Shown: one piece after another, positions 6,027 to 7,552 of the stretch | Numbering within the stretch: position 1 is the first letter of the stretch | How the letters are laid out: each line of letters begins with the position of its first letter | NCBI GenBank assembly: GCA_021152765.1 | Contig: JAGKUT010000034.1 | Coordinates: 1-7,552, forward strand | Length of the DNA stretch: 7,552 nt | Source of the DNA: Actinomycetes bacterium | GTDB lineage: Bacteria > Bacillota_I > Bacilli_A > RF39 > UBA660 | Direction: 5' to 3' | Notes under the pieces: generated by a model | Databases searched by the model: none | What the model saw: the letters and a program-made list of their open reading frames with translations, nothing else | What the model was told of the DNA's origin: nothing | Program-made: the position numbers and the translations under genes

Positions 6027-6125
6027 TAAATTTATAACATTTATTATATTTGACTAATCCAATACCAAGTTAGTCATAAAAGTTATCTGGTCTCATAGCT
6101 AATCGTAATATCAAAATATTCCAAG
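6027..6125. other. Spacer with inverted repeat and direct repeat, no gene supported
   Basis: This stretch between the permease stop and the terminator holds a perfect 7-bp inverted repeat TGACTAA / TTAGTCA (6051-6057 and 6070-6076, 12-nt loop). A direct 8-bp repeat AGCTAATC (6097-6104 and 6124-6131) reaches into the permease end. No T-run follows the inverted repeat on either strand, so it is not an obvious terminator. An operator or mRNA-stability hairpin is possible. Confidence 0.4.
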
Positions 6126-6827
6126 CTAATCATCTAATTTCTTTTTTCTATATACTATACTAAAAACTGTTATACAAATAATGAAATTAATTATGTAAGT
6201 TAATATTATTTTATAATCAATAGTTACTGATGTTTGATTTATAATTTCGGCGATAGTATCGGCAAATCTAGTAGAATATAATAATTTAGTTATACTTTGC
6301 ATTGATTCATTCATTGCACCAAAAGTTGGGAGCATTCCTATTACTATTGTTATTGGAGCACACATACCATTTGCTGCCATTTGATTTTTTACAGAAATAC
6401 CAATAGTGGCGCCTAACACCATTGAACAAAGTGAAGACAAAATAATAGAAACATAAAAATATAAGTAATTAATCCCTGATATGTTAATTAGCGGAATAAA
6501 TAAAGAACAACTAATTAATGATGCCAATAAAACAAATAATCCATTTCCAACAAAATATTCTAATGGTTTTATATTAGCAAAAATTAAACTTCTTAAAGTT
6601 CCTTTTTCTTTTTCCTCAGCAATTACTGATGCCATTATATTCATTGAACAAAATAATACATTAATTGGTAAAAAAACTGTTGGAAACATTTCTCTACCAT
6701 CTTTCATTGTTGCATAAAATAAATATGTCATTGCAGGAAACATAAGAAAAAATAATAATTGTTTTTTATTTCTGATCATATCTCTTAATGTTTTTTTAAA
6801 TATTGCAGTTACATGGTATAGTTTCAT
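6126..6827 (-). CDS. ABC-2-type transporter permease
   Basis: A 233-residue integral membrane protein with about six helices, at roughly 23-40, 48-70, 93-113, 118-145, 150-173 and 206-226, and a basic C-terminal tail (YRKKK). The cytoplasmic loop after helix 2 carries EEKEKGTLRSL (71-81), the conserved EKE-type coupling motif of ABC-2 exporters such as the DrrB/NatB/YhaP groups. With the ATPase encoded just upstream it would form an exporter (two permeases and two ATPases); the substrate could be a drug, peptide or ion and is not predictable here. The ATG overlaps the ATPase stop as TAATG (6825-6829), and AAAGGAG (6836-6842) stands 8 nt upstream, so the pair is co-translated. Base use differs from the genes to the left: G and C are about equal on the plus strand here, while the rbgA operon and the U32 gene have far more C than G. 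Confidence 0.9.
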   Translation of the reverse strand: MKLYHVTAIFKKTLRDMIRNKKQLLFFLMFPAMTYLFYATMKDGREMFPTVFLPINVLFCSMNIMASVIAEEKEKGTLRSLIFANIKPLEYFVGNGLFVLLASLISCSLFIPLINISGINYLYFYVSIILSSLCSMVLGATIGISVKNQMAANGMCAPITIVIGMLPTFGAMNESMQSITKLLYSTRFADTIAEIINQTSVTIDYKIILTYIINFIICITVFSIVYRKKKLDD

Positions 6828-7552
6828 TACACAAGCTCCTTTCCAGTAAGTTCAATAAATACAGTTTCAAGAGTAGGTTCAGAAGAGTGAATAGATAATA
6901 CTTGCTCATCTTCAATTAGTTTAGCAAGTTTTTTAGAATCCACTTTATTACTCTTAAACGTTATTTCTTTATTGTCTTTCGTAATAACATTATAAACATT
7001 GTATTTGTTATGTCTCATACATATATCTTTAGGAGTTCCAAATTCAACTATCTTCCCCAAATGAAGTAATGCTACTTCATCACACATTTTAGTTGCTTCT
7101 TCCATATTATGCGTTGTTAAAAAGATTGTAGTTCCTGATTTTTTTAATTCAAATAATAAGTTATGTATTTTTAATGAAGTAGCTGGATCAAGTCCGCTTG
7201 TAGGTTCATCTAAAAATAATAATTTTGGTTTATTTATAAGAGCTCTTGCAAGTATTAATCTTTGTGTCATACCTTTAGAGAGCTTACTAGTAATAGTCTT
7301 TTTAGAATCATATAATTCAACTTTCTTTAAAATTGTATCAATTTCTTTTTTATCAGTGTTATAAATATTTGCAAAAACCTCCATGTTTTCAAATACTGTT
7401 AATCTTTCATATAATCCAAAATTATCCATTACTGCGCTAATTTTATTCATTATAGAATCATTTAGTTTATTTGTAACAACATCAAATACTTTTGCCTCAC
7501 CTGATGTAATTGAATATTCACCTATAAGCATTTTTATTAAAGTTGTTTTTCC
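6827..7552 (-). CDS. ABC transporter ATP-binding protein, 5' end outside the window
   Basis: The visible 241 residues begin inside the Walker A motif (GKTTLIKMLIGE), so only about 35-45 N-terminal residues are missing. The first in-frame ATG in the window (7529-7531) is an internal methionine, not the start. The signature motif is LSKGMTQR (91-98), Walker B LLFLDEP (111-117), D-loop SGLD (119-122) and H-loop THNMEEA (147-153, H148). Where a glutamine usually marks the Q-loop the sequence is AVMDNFGLYERLT (about 40-52), so the Gln is replaced. The C-terminal extension ends in EPTLETVFIELTGKEL, typical of DrrA/CcmA-like ATPases paired with ABC-2 permeases. It energises the permease encoded next to it, with which it overlaps by one base. 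The ATPase family is certain; the transported substrate is unknown. Confidence 0.95.
   Translation of the reverse strand, partial: GKTTLIKMLIGEYSITSGEAKVFDVVTNKLNDSIMNKISAVMDNFGLYERLTVFENMEVFANIYNTDKKEIDTILKKVELYDSKKTITSKLSKGMTQRLILARALINKPKLLFLDEPTSGLDPATSLKIHNLLFELKKSGTTIFLTTHNMEEATKMCDEVALLHLGKIVEFGTPKDICMRHNKYNVYNVITKDNKEITFKSNKVDSKKLAKLIEDEQVLSIHSSEPTLETVFIELTGKELV

Noticed and set aside
6031..6048. Additional TATAAT/TATAAA boxes on the minus strand after the permease
   Set aside because: Neither has a -35 at suitable spacing, and any transcript would meet the terminator at 5998-6026 almost at once. AT-rich sequence gives such boxes by chance.
6481..6717. Plus-strand open frame of 78 codons
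   Set aside because: It lies antisense within the permease, whose membrane topology and EKE motif are clearly real. No independent evidence for it.
1..7552. Possible reassigned TGA codon (none of the eight complete gene ends uses TGA as stop)
   Set aside because: All full-length families are intact without in-frame TGA, and conserved tryptophans such as those in RbgA are TGG. Rare TGA stops are expected at this AT content with eight genes.
1..7552. tRNA, rRNA, CRISPR array, insertion sequence or integrase
   Set aside because: No cloverleaf, regular spaced repeats, transposase motifs or terminal repeats with target duplications were seen on either strand.

Overview
This is a very AT-rich window (GC roughly a quarter by eye) in which every supported gene lies on the minus strand, so transcription runs from high to low coordinates. 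Standard bacterial code fits: conserved tryptophans (for example in RbgA) are TGG and full-length families contain no in-frame TGA. Gene content and order (mini-RNase III, RlmB, a SigH-like sigma factor) match the mrnC-rlmB-sigH block of Bacillota. The low GC, short genes and purine-rich ribosome binding sites suggest a Bacilli-related, possibly gut-associated, low-GC lineage. The lineage is inference, not proof.

Layout, in direction of transcription. (1) 7552-6126: the 3' part of an ABC ATPase, then an ABC-2 permease overlapping it by one base. This is an exporter module whose 5' end lies outside the window. Its strand composition differs from the rest of the window. (2) 6125-5958: a spacer with an inverted repeat, a direct repeat, a terminator and a promoter. 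(3) 5957-3424: a tightly packed operon rbgA-mrnC-rlmB-sigH with overlaps of 8 nt, a 2-nt gap and a 1-nt overlap, ending in an AT-rich hairpin with a U-tract. (4) 3347-2415: a long acidic, coiled-coil protein of unknown function with its own promoter and terminator. (5) 2368-230: a U32-family protein with DUF3656, related to the rRNA hydroxylase RlhA. (6) 176-1: the start of a probable phosphatidate cytidylyltransferase (cdsA).

Functional theme: RbgA (late 50S assembly), MrnC (23S rRNA end processing), RlmB (23S rRNA 2'-O-methylation) and possibly the RlhA-like U32 protein (23S rRNA hydroxylation in E. coli) all concern the large ribosomal subunit. The sigma factor at the end of the same operon ties alternative transcription to that cluster, as in other Bacillota, but the yacP/rae1 gene found between rlmB and sigH in B. 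subtilis is missing here.

The clearest unexplained signals are the repeated compact junction 'hairpin at or near the gene end, T-run, TTATGnTATAAT promoter', the uncharacterised coiled-coil protein, and the odd spacer and composition around the ABC genes. I did not find convincing evidence of a wholly new defence or mobile system; no tRNA, rRNA, CRISPR or insertion sequence is visible.
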